A stretch of 64,000 bases of DNA from Cyanophora paradoxa (Eukaryota; Glaucocystophyceae; Cyanophorales; Cyanophoraceae): contig QPMI01000401.1 in the NCBI GenBank assembly GCA_004431415.1, positions 1-64,000 on the forward strand, given 5' to 3'. Numbering within the stretch: position 1 is the first letter of the stretch; every line of letters begins with the position of its first letter. The notes beneath the pieces were generated by a model, which saw nothing but the letters and a program-made list of their open reading frames with translations, did not search any database and was not told the DNA's origin. Made by a program: the position numbers and the translations under genes. Of this stretch, positions 48,001 to 59,335 are shown piece by piece.

Positions 48001-48552
48001 GGTCCTGCACGCCGATGTCCTTGCCCTCGGAGAGCTCCAGCAGCCGGTCCTTCACGCGCGTGTCGCGGCACCCGACCGTGACCGAGCAGTTCGCCGCCGG
48101 CCCGAAGAGCTCCTTGAAGAACGTCTCCCCCTCGTAGTCTGCGTCCATCGAATCGCGAGCGGCTCGGCGCTGGGCGGTTGGCCCTGCGCGCGAGCGAGCA
48201 ACAGAGCCGCACCCGAGATCTTGAAGTTGATCTTGGACGCGGCGTGCGTGGGCCCCAGCTGCGGCGCGACTCAGGATGCGAACGCGCAGCGCGACGGCGG
48301 GAGCTAGCGAGGCGGGGCACGCGACGTGCGCACCAGCGCGATGATGAAGCGATCATACGTGCGGGCGGCCACAACCTCCTCGGTGGGCGAACCGAAGCAC
48401 ACCGGCGTCCCGTGCGGCGACACGTACTGAGGTCGCCACGGCGCGTCGGGGTCCTTGTCGCCTTTGGGATTCCACACGACGCCCTTGTACTTCGACTTCG
48501 GCTTCCCGTCGTCGTCGAGCTCCTCCTCGCGCTCCGGCTCGCGCGGAGCCAT
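42077..48552 (-). CDS. Host multi-exon gene region beginning with an AP2/ERF-like domain (may be more than one gene)
   Basis: The start at 48,552 (MAPREPEREEELDDDGKPKS) leads into YKGVVWNP...PWRPQY...CFGS...VVAARTYDRFIIAL and, after an intron, LGPTHAASKINFKI near 48,200-48,260. Together these give the Y-x-G-V / W / AA-x-x-Y-D / N-F layout of an AP2/ERF DNA-binding domain. Next come ADYEGETFFKELFGP...VGCRDTRVKDRLLEL (48,000-48,150) and a related EYEGEAFWKRLLAPDCAVGF (near 43,480), showing internal repetition. Other recognisable exons are GKIPVFIEGEGW (47,700), FEAGTYRVEPWIALLLRDVK (47,290), RAWTFVLSHYKGEDAPVS (47,020), AQAWDFVLRHQAGEDCG (45,560) and SGWQAVVRYDGVSVPLSVHA (44,750). The end is placed at the stop at 42,077. 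Repetition suggests a multi-domain regulator or two tandem paralogues. Exon borders were not resolved. Confidence 0.45.
43733..43859. repeat. Foldback hairpin with 44-bp arms
   Basis: The left arm 43,733-43,776 and right arm 43,816-43,859 are reverse complements with a single mismatch; the loop is 39 bases. The arms contain GGTGGCTTAGGTGTGGCGG. It lies in a presumed intron of the AP2-like gene region. Confidence 0.9.
44036..44083. repeat. Two tandem 24-bp units AATTCAAGACTTGAATTCGA+ATGG
   Basis: Two perfect copies of a 24-bp unit, each with the palindrome TTCAAGxCTTGAA. The flanks (GGCGTTCT...GCGAAGCTAGAGCG) are themselves duplicated on both sides (about 43,990 and 44,087), so the array sits inside a larger imperfect repeat. 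Confidence 0.8.
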
Positions 48553-49101
48553 CTCCGCCCACGCTTATGTACGCGTATCGCAGGACGTATCGCACGCGTC
48601 TTGCAGCGCTACGTCGTATTGTGAGAAGCGCGGGACTTCAAGGCGCCTGTACCCCCGCCGCGTCAGATTCCCAGAAAAGAAGCTTTAAGCTTAAGGGCGC
48701 TGGCGCCGAGCTAGCTATAGCTAGAGTCTCGGAGGGGCCAAACCTAATTTACAAAGCTCATGCTTGGCCAGCTAGCCATGGCTCATCAACAAGAGCTCAA
48801 AAAGGCCGGGGCCGGGCCGGGGCCGGACGTCGACCAGCATGCATGCGAATGTGAATAAAATTAATGCAGTGCCGGCCGATCATCGGATGGGTTCCAACTA
48901 CTGAACTCCATATATACCGGTACCAATTGCAATATTAATATATTGCACTATAGCTAATTATAAACAAGACGGGCCTAGCTATAGCTCTGACGTCGACCTT
49001 AGGCCTTGGCATTTTGCGTTTAAGTGGATGTAGATATTGATCTGAACAAATCGAGGCTATACACACCCTATCAAAACTGTTGAAATCTAATTCGTCTTCT
49101 G
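48553..49101. other. Intergenic region, AT-richer
   Basis: It lies between the start of the AP2-like gene and the stop of the NlpC/P60-like gene. It contains several copies of the palindrome CTAGCTATAGCTAG or parts of it (48,708-48,724, 48,975-48,985) and AT-rich stretches. No gene is visible. Confidence 0.6.
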
Positions 49102-50669
49102 CTATTGCGCTTCCTGCTGCGATTCCTGCTGCTGCTGCTGCTGCTCTGGGTCCTGCTGCTCCTGTGGTTCTATCATCCGCAGCTGCTCACTGACCTGCGT
49201 TGACGCTGGCGCTTGTTGCGTGGAAGGCTGCCCTGCCACAGGCGTGGAAGCCTGCTTGGTAGGAGTGGAGGCGCCACGGTTGGTTGGGGTACTGCCGCCC
49301 GATCCAGGCTTCCTCCCCGCCACTGCCTTCTTCAGCTTGCCCTTCGCATCCGCTGCCGCAGATGCTGCTGACTTCTCGGATAGGGACGAGCCCGAGGCCG
49401 AGTTCGAACCCCCAGCCGAGAAGATTGAGCGTGACGAGGTTGGAATGCTTTTCCGCTTCCACTTATGCTCGGGGCAGTACGAGACGCAGACTCCATCCAG
49501 CCACGGCTCGATCGAGCGGTAGTGGTGCACAGTGCTACAGGGCAATCGTCAAAAACCTGTGGACCTCGGGGTACAAGCACGGGGGCACACACCTGTGATA
49601 GGATTGGGAGGTGAAGATGTAGGAGTCGTGCAAGGAGACACGGCCGACCGATTTCCTGCTCCCGATCGATTGCTCGCCAGGCCCAAGCCAGATCTCAACG
49701 TGCGTCTGAGACGGGTGGCGTTTCAGGATGTTGGCAGGAAAAACAGCACAAAGGCGCACCATCCCGTGCTTCTGTTTCCTTCGGTTTGGGTCGAAGTAAA
49801 CTCCGTAATAGAAGATGCTGTCTCAAGTGAGGACGGCAGCACGGAAGTGCGCGAAGGAGGCGCGCACAGGTCGCCCGGCTGCAGCTCCTCGTGTGATTTG
49901 ATCCCAGTGTCGGGCAGCATATCAATCTGGTAATTCTGGTTCCAGGGCCCGAGCACTGCAAGCGCGGAGCGTCTGTTAAGCAAGCGAACGCCCACGCGCG
50001 CGCAGACGCACTGAACCCGAACTTGTCGCCGAGCTCTGGTGAAGGGATCTCGAGTCAACTGGCATCGCGCCGCCCTCAGGTGCGCACGCGTACGTACCGT
50101 TCACGGCTTTCCGAACGAGGGCACAGCAGTCCAGGAACAGCGGCGAGTGATACTCCGGATTGTCTGGACTGATGTACTTCTTCGCGTACGGGACGCTAGG
50201 AGTGAAGCGGTCAGCGGCAGAGGGGGAGCAGGTCTCGGCTAAGCGGGAGCACCCGATGTATTTTTTGGCCTGCTCGATGAACGCCTGCCGCAGCGCACTC
50301 TTGAACTCCGGCGAGCGCGACACCTTGGCTGGCCTAGATGAACCGCTGCCTATCCTCGAGAGCTTAAACCGCTCAAAAGCACGTTGAAGGTCGGTCTGGG
50401 AACGCGCGAGGTTAGCTTCATCGATATGCAGAGCAGGCGGTCTAGCTATGGTCTAGCTAAGCGCCGCCCAACGGTTAGCTGCATGCACACAAGGCAGGTC
50501 CGATCTGGTCTAGGCGCACCTCGCCGGCAGCGCTCTCGCCTTCTTTTTTGACTGCCTTCTTCGAGCTAGACCGCGGGACGATGGCAACCGCCTTCCCGCG
50601 CACAGCATCGCCCTCCTTGCCCGCCATGAGCTGGCGCTCGTGCCCTTGTGCTGGCGTTCGCTGCTCCAC
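49102..50669 (-). CDS. Host NlpC/P60-like (papain-fold) protein, multi-exon
   Basis: Leftward exons join to a protein starting near 50,669 with a basic N-terminus (AVAIVPRSSSKKAVKKEG), then ALRQAFIEQAKKYIG (about 50,270) and VPYAKKYISPDN...LFLDCCALVRKAV (50,110-50,200). Next are GPWNQNYQIDMLPDTGI and ELQPGDL (49,870-49,950), YGVYFDPNRRKQKHGM (about 49,770-49,815), HVEIWLGPGEQSIGSR (49,660-49,700), HDSYIFTSQSYH (about 49,610) and HHYRSIEPWLDGVCVSYCPE (about 49,480-49,530). D-C-x-x-L-V, P-G-D-L and H-V-E-I are the nucleophile, GDL and His motifs of the NlpC/P60 fold. A Ser/Thr/Pro-rich, poly-Gln C-terminus ends at 49,102. The family exists in many eukaryotes; its substrate is unknown to me. Confidence 0.7.
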
Positions 50670-51051
50670 CCGCCAAACGTCTAGCTATGCCTCTCGCAGC
50701 CCGCAGCTAGGGCGTGGGGCGCCGTGGGCGCGCCAAGGTGAAGTGGCTGCGCCTGGAGTCGAACCCGGGGCCTGGCACGAAGGGGTACACTTTTTGGGAC
50801 CGTGCTAGAATTCGTATACGTACACGTACCGCGCTAGCGCACGCGTACGTGGCTTCTCGCAGCACTAGTTGACAGAGCCATATACCTGTAGTTCACCGTG
50901 GCCGGCTTTAGGCCCCAGCCGCCCCATGCCTGCAGCTGCATGCAAAGACGGGTACCAATGCAAATGTAGCAGCGCAAAAGGACAAAAAAGGGCCGATGTA
51001 CACAGAAGCCATGCGAAGGGCATCACACCTCGGACAAGGATCATTGGGTGA
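50670..51051. other. Intergenic region
   Basis: About 380 bases between the NlpC/P60-like gene and the TUTase stop codon, with TACGTACACGTAC-like short palindromes near 50,815-50,850. No gene is visible. Confidence 0.55.
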
Positions 51052-54000
51052 CTAGAACTGCTGCTGAGCAGGTCCCTGACCTTCCTCTGCTTCCGGGGGC
51101 TGCTGCGGCTGTGCCACGCGGGCGCACACGTCCTCCAGCGAGGCGCCCAGAACGAGGTCGTCGTGTGCGCACTGCATGGCCTCGATCATGCGCTCCTGGT
51201 TCCACTCGCTCAGCATGCGGGCACAGTCCGTGTCAAACTCGAAGGGGTCCTCTATGCAGAGTCGCCAGGGCTTGCAGGGAACAGTTTCCGGGAGCTGCGA
51301 CTTTGGGAGGATGTTGCCATGCCGGATCGATACGGCAGACCTCTCGTAATCTAGCAGAAGAATAAGAAGACGCACACATCAGCACAAATGCAAATCACAC
51401 ACCGAAGTTGTAGCCATACTCCTTGAAAAACCCGATGAGGAGATCGGCAAGGGATTCCTTGTTATTGGTCTGCCACACGACATTGACATTGAACCTTTTT
51501 GGGAAGAAAGTAAGCCAGGAAGATCACGGTGTTTCTGTATGCAACGGACCAGCAGCAGTACTGGTTGATCATCCACTGCAGAGCCTCAGCAGCATGTGCC
51601 TGCTGGTTGGCCAGCTGGATGTTTGGCAGGACTGCATGTGCAAAATAAGACAAGTGTGCGATTTAGATTAAACACACTGAACCTGGGGGTGAGCGGCGCT
51701 GAAGATACGAGATGACAAGCAACATGTAGCCGTAAGATGAGAGTGATTGCAACCTGCAAATTGATAAAAATGGATGTGAATAAAGGATGTTGAAAATGAG
51801 CTAACGAGGGATTGTTCAGATCTGCGTTGGGGAATCAATATTCTTGCCAAGCCAAGTTGGGAAAGAGGGGCACAGACTAACCCTTCGCCTTGGCCCATCG
51901 CTTCACCGCCAGACCAAGTGGGCGCACCCTGCACATTCGATTGGCAATAAACAGAGAAATATCAATGGAAGGACAGCAACCTTGGGTCGAGTTTTGTGTA
52001 CTGCCGAAGAAGGGCGGTATTGTGTGTTCCAAGGACGTTGTTCACGCACACATCCGCACTGCACGAATCATCACAGCAAGAATCAAACATGCCAGAAAAG
52101 GATGTCACGAACCACATGCCTGTCTGCTTGCTCCTGATCTTGACCTGCACGCGTACTTCCTGTAAGCAGAGATCTAAGCAGGTGGCCTCTAGGCTTACAA
52201 TGGGGACCCGAGCATGTGCAATGGTCTCCAGCACTTCAATGTTCATCCTCTGCAATGTTGAGGCAAGGTGGTAGTAGGGTTGGCGTGGATTCCTGGAGCC
52301 CATTTGTGCGACCTGCACACCACCATCAATCCTGGAGTCTGGCAACAGCTTCTTCTCAATGCACCTCTATACAGATGTCCACATCGCTACCTTTTACAGC
52401 AAAGCCCGATACACTGCTCCCAAACGGCAGGACCTGTATGAAAAATTAGGAGAAAATCCAGGGGAAAACCCCCATGCAGCTCAAATGTAAAGTCACCTGA
52501 ATGACACCCTCTCGCTTGAAGGACTGGAAGGCAGCTTCTTCAACCTGCTTAACAAGGGCCTCAATGGCCTGTGATTCACTCTTCGACAGCTTGATATCTG
52601 CATCATTTTTCTTGATCTGGTCTGTCAACTTCTGGAGCCCTTCATCTCCAAGTGCAACAGATGGGGGCTGCTGCAAAATGGAATGTAGGTACTTGGCCAC
52701 ACTTTGATAGGCAGCAGGAAACACTCCATCTTTATCTAACAACTTCCTGCTACAAATATTGGCGGCATGTGAAAGGGCAGGGTTTCAGACACGCACAAGC
52801 GACATGCTGACAGAAGATACCTTGCATGCCGCAAGGCATGCCGGCCAGCCGCTGTGTTACAGGCTCCCGAAGCCATGAGCAGGTCAATGACACTCTGTAT
52901 TGTCCTGGGCATGTTCTACAAGACAGGTCAGTTTGCCCATCAAAGGAGCACAAATGAAAATCTCACTTTAGCAACTGTTTTGTTTACGAGTCCTTTCGGC
53001 CCCATCTCCACCATGTGCCGCAGGCTGCCCAGTGTGCTGATGACCTTAGAGGGCTGTGTCGACTCCTGAAGACTTGCCAGAGCAGTCTGCGGTCGGACTC
53101 AAAACCTAAGGAGACGACTCTATGATGCACAGAATGCACACCTGAAAGGCAGTGAGCTCATCCTTCCGTTTCCTCTCTGTGATCTTGTGCTGCATGGTCT
53201 TGACCTCGGCATTGCCTTCCTTTCCGAAAGGAGCGATTTTGCAGGCAGACATGATCCGCTCTGCAAGAGCAGCGATCTCATCCACCTTGACATCTTTTGC
53301 CCGGAGCTTCTCGGAGAGACTCTTGAAAGCCATCTGAAACAGAAAATCGTTCTTACAAAAAGCAATCAAATTGCTTCAAATGCAGAATGGACCTGTGTTA
53401 CATTCCACACTTGATCCACTAGAGGCTTTGGCGACTTCCTGTTCACTGATGCGATGGCAGTGACCAGCTTTGCTGTCGCCTCCATGACGTTGCTGGTGTT
53501 GGCCGCAGTGACGACCTCCTGCAAAAGACTTCCCAACTGCTCCGGAGACACTTGTGCAGGTGCAATACTGCGTTGATTTTGAATTGAAATAAAAAGTGAT
53601 GTACTTGAAAAATTAAAAGAAGCACATTTGATTTGATGCAGCAGGAGATTGGGGTCCTTTGGACGCCTGCACGTTCTGTTGTGGACCAGCAGCGGACCTG
53701 ACAGTTGAACTTGAAGGTGGAGCCGAGACTGGCCGGGGACCACTTCCAGACTGTGAGCTCCTGCAAGATCTTCAGCCATGAATGGTGTGCAATGCCAGCA
53801 TGACATACTGCTTCCCCTGAACGGGTTGTGGTGATGCTGCAGGCTTTGCAGGCGTGATGAGGTGCAGCTTTTGGTGCACAGTGCAGAAGAGGTCAGGAAA
53901 CGCTGCAACGATTCCCTTCTCGCGTCCCACGTCCGCCCAGGCTTGTAACAGCGACTGGACGGCCATCAGGTATAAAGAACCAGACATCTGCTCAAAAGGA

Positions 54001-54950
54001 TACCACATTTCTCCGGAATTCCGACTCGATGTCTCGAAGCTGCTGATGTTTGGAAAGAAGCAATTTTATAGAGATTAAAATCGACTCACGTTCATGGACC
54101 CTCCTTTCGAGGAGAGCAGAGCAACGAGGAGCTCGCGGATGGGTTCCTGTTTCGGAGCTGATGAGGGGCCTGCCCGAGGTGCCTGCAGTTGAGCCTGCGC
54201 TTGCTTCTGGGGCTTTTGTGAGGGTTTCTGATTTGCTTTCTCTAGCTGCTTCTCCTGAGCGATGCCAGCGGGTGCCGCAGCTAATTCCTGATTCGCTGAT
54301 TTCGCTTTCTGCTTCTTCGCACCAGCTGATTGAGGCGGCGCGTCCCCAGGTTGATTGTCGGCTGTTGGGTCGCTTGCTGGGCGTTCCTGTGCTGCATTTT
54401 TTTCGCGCTGCTTCTTCCCGGGCTTCGAATTCGATTCGGCGCCCCCTTTCACGTCGTCGTCGCTGACTGGCGCGTCCTGCGCGGGCGGCTCCGGGGGCGG
54501 CGGGTGCAGGTAAACGATGCCGCGCTGATCGTAGAGTCCGAATCCGCGTGCGAAGCCCTGCATCATCCAAATGCTGCGCTGTTGCATCGTCCTGGCGAGC
54601 CGCGCGTTAGAGAGCATATCGAATGCATACGAAATATGCCCAGCGCCTAGCTGCACATCCGAGGTCTCTTCGATCACTATCGCACTTCGACCCAAGTACG
54701 CGGCCCCACACACTCACATCTGGCCGGCCAGAAGGCTGGCGGGGATCGCGTTCGTAGGCACAGAGTTGAGCTTCTCTACCAGCCACGCGCGTAGCGCATC
54801 CTTCTCTTCGGCCTTCGAGCTCCGCGCTGGCATCATCGCGGTCTGACGCGCTAAGAGCCCGGGAGCCGCTGCTGGCGCAGCCGGCGCTGCTGTAGCTGCT
54901 GGTGCAGGCGTTTTAAGCGCCGCCGCCGCCAACGCCGCCGCCGCCTCCAT
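51052..54950 (-). CDS. Host non-canonical poly(A) polymerase / terminal uridylyltransferase
   Basis: The start at 54,950 (MEAAAALAAAALKTPAP) is followed by a low-complexity Ala/Pro/Gln N-terminal half with several helical exons (FKSLSEKLRAKDVKVDEIAA; VTAANTSNVMEATAKLVTAI). The catalytic domain is in the last third: VLPFGSSVSGFAVKGSDVDI near 52,370-52,435, which is the polymerase beta-type G-S-x-x-x-G / D-x-D motif, and ADVCVNNVLGTHNTALLRQY near 51,990-52,065 with the third Asp. AEALQWMINQY follows near 51,580 and the PAP-associated ending LLILLLDY...LSIRHG...PWRLCIEDPFEFD near 51,240-51,370. Such enzymes add A or U to RNA 3' ends. All three metal-binding Asp are present. It ends with a Gln/Pro/Glu tail at 51,052. 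At least nine introns are implied. Confidence 0.75.
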
Positions 54951-55019
54951 GGCTCGGCGCAGGCGCTGCGTCGTGTCTTGGTACCCCTCACTACGTCTGC
55001 CGGAGGGCTGAAGCCGGAA
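54951..55019. promoter_or_regulatory. Divergent promoter region, TUTase / EF-hand gene
   Basis: Only 69 bases separate the two start codons, so both genes must share this region. No TATA-like word is evident. Confidence 0.5.
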
Positions 55020-55830
55020 ATGGGGGACGAGGCGGTGGGGGAGCCTGCCATCACAGTGCTATCACAGGTGAGTTCGTGCCGTCTAGCCCCTCTGAACTCT
55101 TAGCTACGCGCCCCGGGAGAAGTTTGTCGCCGAGCGGCCGGCTGCATGCCCACGCGTACGCATTGCAGCTGTATAGGCGGTCCGTGCTGATGCTTCGCCG
55201 CAGTCCCAGGTTGAGGAACTCCACGAGGCGTTCAAGGCCTTCTGCGAGAAGGGCACGGAGACTCTCAGCACGAATAACATTGGAACCGTGCTTCGATCCG
55301 TGCTTTTCACACGTGCGCGCGTCTTGGTGCTCCGCGCTCAGTGTAGCGCTCACTGGCGCTTATACAGCAACGGAGGCGGAGCTAGAACAGATGAAGAAGG
55401 AGCTCACTGAGAACGGCCACGACCTCGCCGTGCCGCTGACGTGGGCGGAGTTCTGCGAGTGCGTCGAGCGGTACGCACAGTACAACCCGCACGGGCCGGC
55501 TCTGCCGAAGGGTGCGCTCTGGGTGACGCGCCGCAACCGCGGCTTGGAATAACAAAAGCGCTCTCAGAGCTGCTGCTGGACGCATTCCGCGTCTTCGACA
55601 AGGACGGGCAGGGCTACATCACCTCGGTCGAGTTGAGGCATATTCTTTCCAATCTAGGCGAGCGGCTGCCAGATGAAGACATTTCCGAGTTTATCGCGGA
55701 ATCCCTCGGCGCCGAGGCGAAGGGCGATCGCATTTCGTACTACGATGTCGTCGACAACCTCCTGGTTCGCTGCTGCGCGCCCTTGCGCCCCTCGAACGCT
55801 TCTGAACGCGCGCCACAGAAACGGATGTAG
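55020..55830 (+). CDS. Host EF-hand (calmodulin-like) protein
   Basis: Exon 1 is 55,020-55,067 ([16 protein letters not shown]) with a GT donor; exon 2 starts at 55,204 ([20 protein letters not shown]). A degenerate first EF-hand ([19 protein letters not shown]) is followed, after an intron ending near 55,367, by [17 protein letters not shown]...WAEFCECV. After another intron comes a canonical EF-hand with loop [12 protein letters not shown] (about 55,598-55,633) and a helix [18 protein letters not shown]. The last part is [14 protein letters not shown]. One clear calcium site plus degenerate ones is typical of calmodulin-like or centrin-like sensors. The stop is at 55,828-55,830. Confidence 0.75.
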
Positions 55831-56209
55831 AGCAGCAGACTGCAGTTTGCGATTCGACAGTTGCCCTACAGCTAGGCGCCCCAATAGCTGATCATAAGTA
55901 GCAGTGTAGCGTAGTAGAGCATAGTAGAGCTTGTACGTATACATGTAGGAATGCTATGGAACTTCGGAACAGCCACGTGACGACATGGGTGCTGCTTTTC
56001 AACCCTCGACCTTCGGCCCTGGCTTCGGGCCACACATCTGGCATTGCTGGCAACCTTAAAGCCGGAATCAGAACCCAGACCTGGCGCATGGCAGGCTGCC
56101 CTCCGCAATAAAGCGGTACCGATGCCATCAATGCTGTACACAAACGAGAAAAAAAAGCGAAACAAATGCGCCCGGCACTGGGCCGGGACGTGATCATGTG
56201 CACCCGCGC
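55831..56209. other. Intergenic region between convergent genes
   Basis: About 380 bases between the EF-hand stop and the kinase stop, including short GTAGAGCATAGTAGAG repeats (55,905-55,930). No gene is visible. Confidence 0.55.
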
Positions 56210-58896
56210 TCAGCCACCCGGGGAGCTGAAGATGGAGGGGCCCTTGACGGTGCTCTTCGAGCGGTTCTCGCTCGCCATGCGCGGGTTTGTGTTGGGCGGC
56301 ATCGACGCCGCGCCCGAGTCCGTGGAGCAGAGGCCCCCGAAGACCTGCAGGCCCACGTGAGGCCGGCCGGGAGAGGGGGCGCGCCTTCCCCCAGAATCGC
56401 GCGTCGCACCTGGAGCACCGAGCCGCGACCGGGGCCGGGGCTGTGGCGGTAGCCAGTGATGGGCCGGCCGTGGCGGTCGGCGGGGGGCGTGCCCGGCGCA
56501 TCCGAGGGTGGCGCGTCGAGAAGAAGCGAGTTGATCTGGGAGACGAGGGAGCTCCAGATGCTGTTGACGCCGCAGGAGATGCCGCGCGTGCAGCAGCTCA
56601 GGTTCGCCCACGTGCCCACGTCCCGGTTCGGGATCTTCCGCCGCGAGATGGGGCTCAGGTGCCCGCCCACCTTGGCGAACTCGCGCATGTCCTCCATCTG
56701 CAGGGTCGCCGTGGGCGACGGGATCGCCGGCTTGACTGGCTCCCGCAGCGGGTAGTCCGAGCTCGCGAAGGGCTCCGGCGGCAGCGCGTGCCCGAAGGGC
56801 TCCGGCGGCAGCGCGTGCCCGTTGCCGTCCAGGAGGCGCGGCGAGGCCGGGTACCGCGAGCTGTGCGGCGAAGCCGCCGCGCCGCCGAACGACGAGGCGC
56901 GCGCCGACTGCGCCGTCTCGTCCCACGAGGAGCGCTCGGGCGGAAGGGCTCCGCTGAGCGAGGAGCGCTGCGAGGGGGACGGCGCCGCCCATGAGCCGTG
57001 CAGGTGGCTGGACTTGCCAGGCGTCGAAAAGAGCATGTCGGCGGTCGCCGGCGGGATTTGCACGCGGCCTGGCGAGCCGGTCGCGACGGGGAGCTCGCTG
57101 GGCGTGCCCGCAGAGTGCCGCGCCGAGTGCGGAGGTGACCCGGCCGAGGCAGCCACCGCGTACGCCGCCGCCGAGGGCGGGATGAGAGGCTCGTGCTGCT
57201 GGTATTGCTGGTCCGCCGCCGGGACAGCTTCGGGGTAGCGGGGGGAGGTCGCCGCGCTCCGGCCGTGCTGCGGGGAGGTCTGCGGCGCGGCGGCATCAGC
57301 CCAACGGCGGAGGCATGGCGTACCCAGCGGGCCGGGGCGCACCGTCTGGTAGGGGGGCTGGGGGCCGGGGAGGCTGGAGGGGGAGGACACGCGGTAGGCG
57401 GCGGGGGGCGCGCCGTTCGGTTCCACGTGCGCGTACTGGTGCCGTACGTGCACGTCGTCGGGGTCTGCGCGGCTGCCGATCAGAGAAGACGGCCTGCGCA
57501 GCGCCCCGCACGCCCGTACCGTAGCAGTGTAGCTTGCTGGGCGCCACGCTCTCAAAGGCCTCGACCAGATCCGTGCCGCTGATCGTGCGGCGCTTGAGCT
57601 TCCCGCCAAGGGCCTTCGATAGCTTCGTCACGTCCGAAGGTTCGCCGGTGATCCACGGGTGCCGCTTCGCGATCTCCACGCTCATGCGGTCCGTTTCGTT
57701 CAGCTCCAGGCAGCGCATCACGAAGTCTTGTGCTGCGCGACGGGCAGCGCGGCTCAGCGGCGTGGCGGCGATGCGGCTGGCGCTCCAGACGGACCTTGCG
57801 CCGAGAAACAGTTCAGGTTCTGCTTCGGGAACACATATGTGTCGAAGTAGACGCGCAAGTCGTCGAGCGTCTCCTTGTCGTGGAGGAAGTTCCCGTGCAG
57901 CATCGAGTAGACAATCACGCCGAGGGACCACATGTCCGCCGCTGCAGCGGCAAGTAGGAGCGTCAGACTCTCTTTCTTTCTCGGCGAAGCTGTGGCGCGG
58001 AGCAGGCGAACCGTAGCTGTACTTCCCGCTGTAGGCGACCTCAGGCGCTGCGAGGGACGGCCACGACTGAGAAGAAGGCCCTATGGGCGAGCGCTGCAAG
58101 CGCACCGAGGTACGTAATCGTGCCCTGGATCCGGTCGTGGCGGTGGAACTCCTCCTGGAAAAGGGAGATTCCGAAATCGATGATCTTCACGGTCCGGTCG
58201 TTCGGGGATCGGTACAGGAAGTCCTCTAGCTTCATGTCGGCCAGCAGCACACCGCGCGCCTTGGAGAACTCCAGTATGTTTAGAAGGACCTTGCAGAAGG
58301 TGTGAACCTTCTTCTCGCGGCGCTGCAGGTCCTGGCGCGTGAGTCGTTGCCGGTTTGCCTCCTCGTTGTTGTAGACATCCAGGACAGAGCCACCGTCGAG
58401 GAGCTCCATTACTAGATGCAGCCCGTCAGGCGTCTCCACCGCCTCCTTGAACGCGACCACCTGCGCGGGGCGAGCCCGTTGGTCCGAGCGCGGGGAGCGG
58501 GCACGCCGCGGAGCGCGCACATTGGGATGCTCAAGCCACTTCATGATAGCGATCTCTCTGTTGAACTCCGCGCGCTTATCCAACGTGAACTCCTTCACTG
58601 CGTAGGCCTGCAACACGGCAACGGGTGGGCGAGGACGGCATGAGCAAGCCAGGGCGGCGGTCCACGCGAACCTGTCGCTCGGCCTTGTGTATGCCGCGCC
58701 ACAGCCGGGCACCGGAGGCGCCGCTCCCGGCGATGTAGGATTCGAAGCTGCAGGGCTGGCGTGAGCTGGACCAAGCGGTACAAAAGACCCGAAAGATGCA
58801 CTCGTAGTAGTCATAGATGTTGGCGCGCTTGACGACCGGCATCGTCGCCCGTCCATCCTCGAGCGGCGAGCGCGGGCTCGAGAATGGGCTCGGCAT
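56210..58896 (-). CDS. Host protein kinase with altered HRD motif
   Basis: Exons read leftward. The Gly-rich loop region YIAGSGASGARLWRGIHKAE (58,680-58,745) is followed by the VAIK-type lysine in YAVKEFTLDKRAEFNREI (58,545-58,605), ETPDGLHLVMELLDGGSVLD (58,370-58,440), the catalytic loop GVLLADMKLEDFLY (58,215-58,260) and the DFG segment VKIIDFGISLF (58,155-58,190). After further introns come APEVAYSGKYSYG (58,010-58,050), FLHDKETLDDLRVYFDTYVF-like (57,840-57,895) and DFVMRCLELNETDRMSVEIA (57,665-57,725). In the catalytic loop the usual H-R-D is L-A-D and the Mg-binding Asn is Asp. The C-terminal 400 residues are Ser/Pro-rich and end VKGPSIFSSPGG at 56,210. It is probably a CAMK/CDPK-like kinase, perhaps with weak activity. 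Confidence 0.75.
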
Positions 58897-59012
58897 CCGC
58901 CCGTTGGCAGGTAGGCGGCACGCCGGTCAGTCTGTCCCGCGCCCCTTGATTCGCCCGGCAGCAGCGGATCAGACTCGCGTACCCGTCTCGGCCCAGTTCC
59001 CCCCCCAGAAAA

Positions 59013-59335
59013 ATGACCCTGACCGGCTGGCTGACCGGCGCCTTCGCGGGGTTCTGCCTGCAGGTGCGCCGCTGAACGAGCTCCGCGCTCAGGGCGCCCG
59101 GAGCTGATCCGCGACCGTCCGCGGCCGGCAGGCCTACTCCAACGCAATCAGGAGGTTGCCGATTTCGCGGCATCCCTGGGAGCATGTAGCTTTCTTCGTT
59201 GCGGGCGGCTTCGTCGGCGAGAAGATCGAGGCATGGGAGGCAGAGGCGAAGGAGGAGGGATTCCGGCGGCAACGGGAGTTCCTGGCGGAGCAGGCGGCCA
59301 AGGGTATAGTCTCCAGACCCGTCAAGTTCGATTAG
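59013..59335 (+). CDS. Host two-exon 84-aa protein, conserved-looking
   Basis: Exon 1 (59,013-59,063) encodes MTLTGWLTGAFAGFCLQ, then a 68-bp GT-AG intron. Exon 2 (59,132-59,335) encodes AYSNAIRRLPISRHPWEHVA, a short hydrophobic segment FFVAGGFVGEKI and a helical Glu/Ala-rich tail ending KFD. Splice borders keep the frame exactly. Size, the P-x-x-R-H-P-W-E-H motif and the single hydrophobic segment resemble small mitochondrial inner-membrane proteins, but I cannot name the family. It lies close to, and divergent from, the kinase gene at 58,896. Confidence 0.6.

Noticed and set aside
49102-49200. Poly-Gln stretch as a repeat-expansion feature
   Set aside because: Short and interrupted Gln-rich tail typical of low-complexity protein ends.
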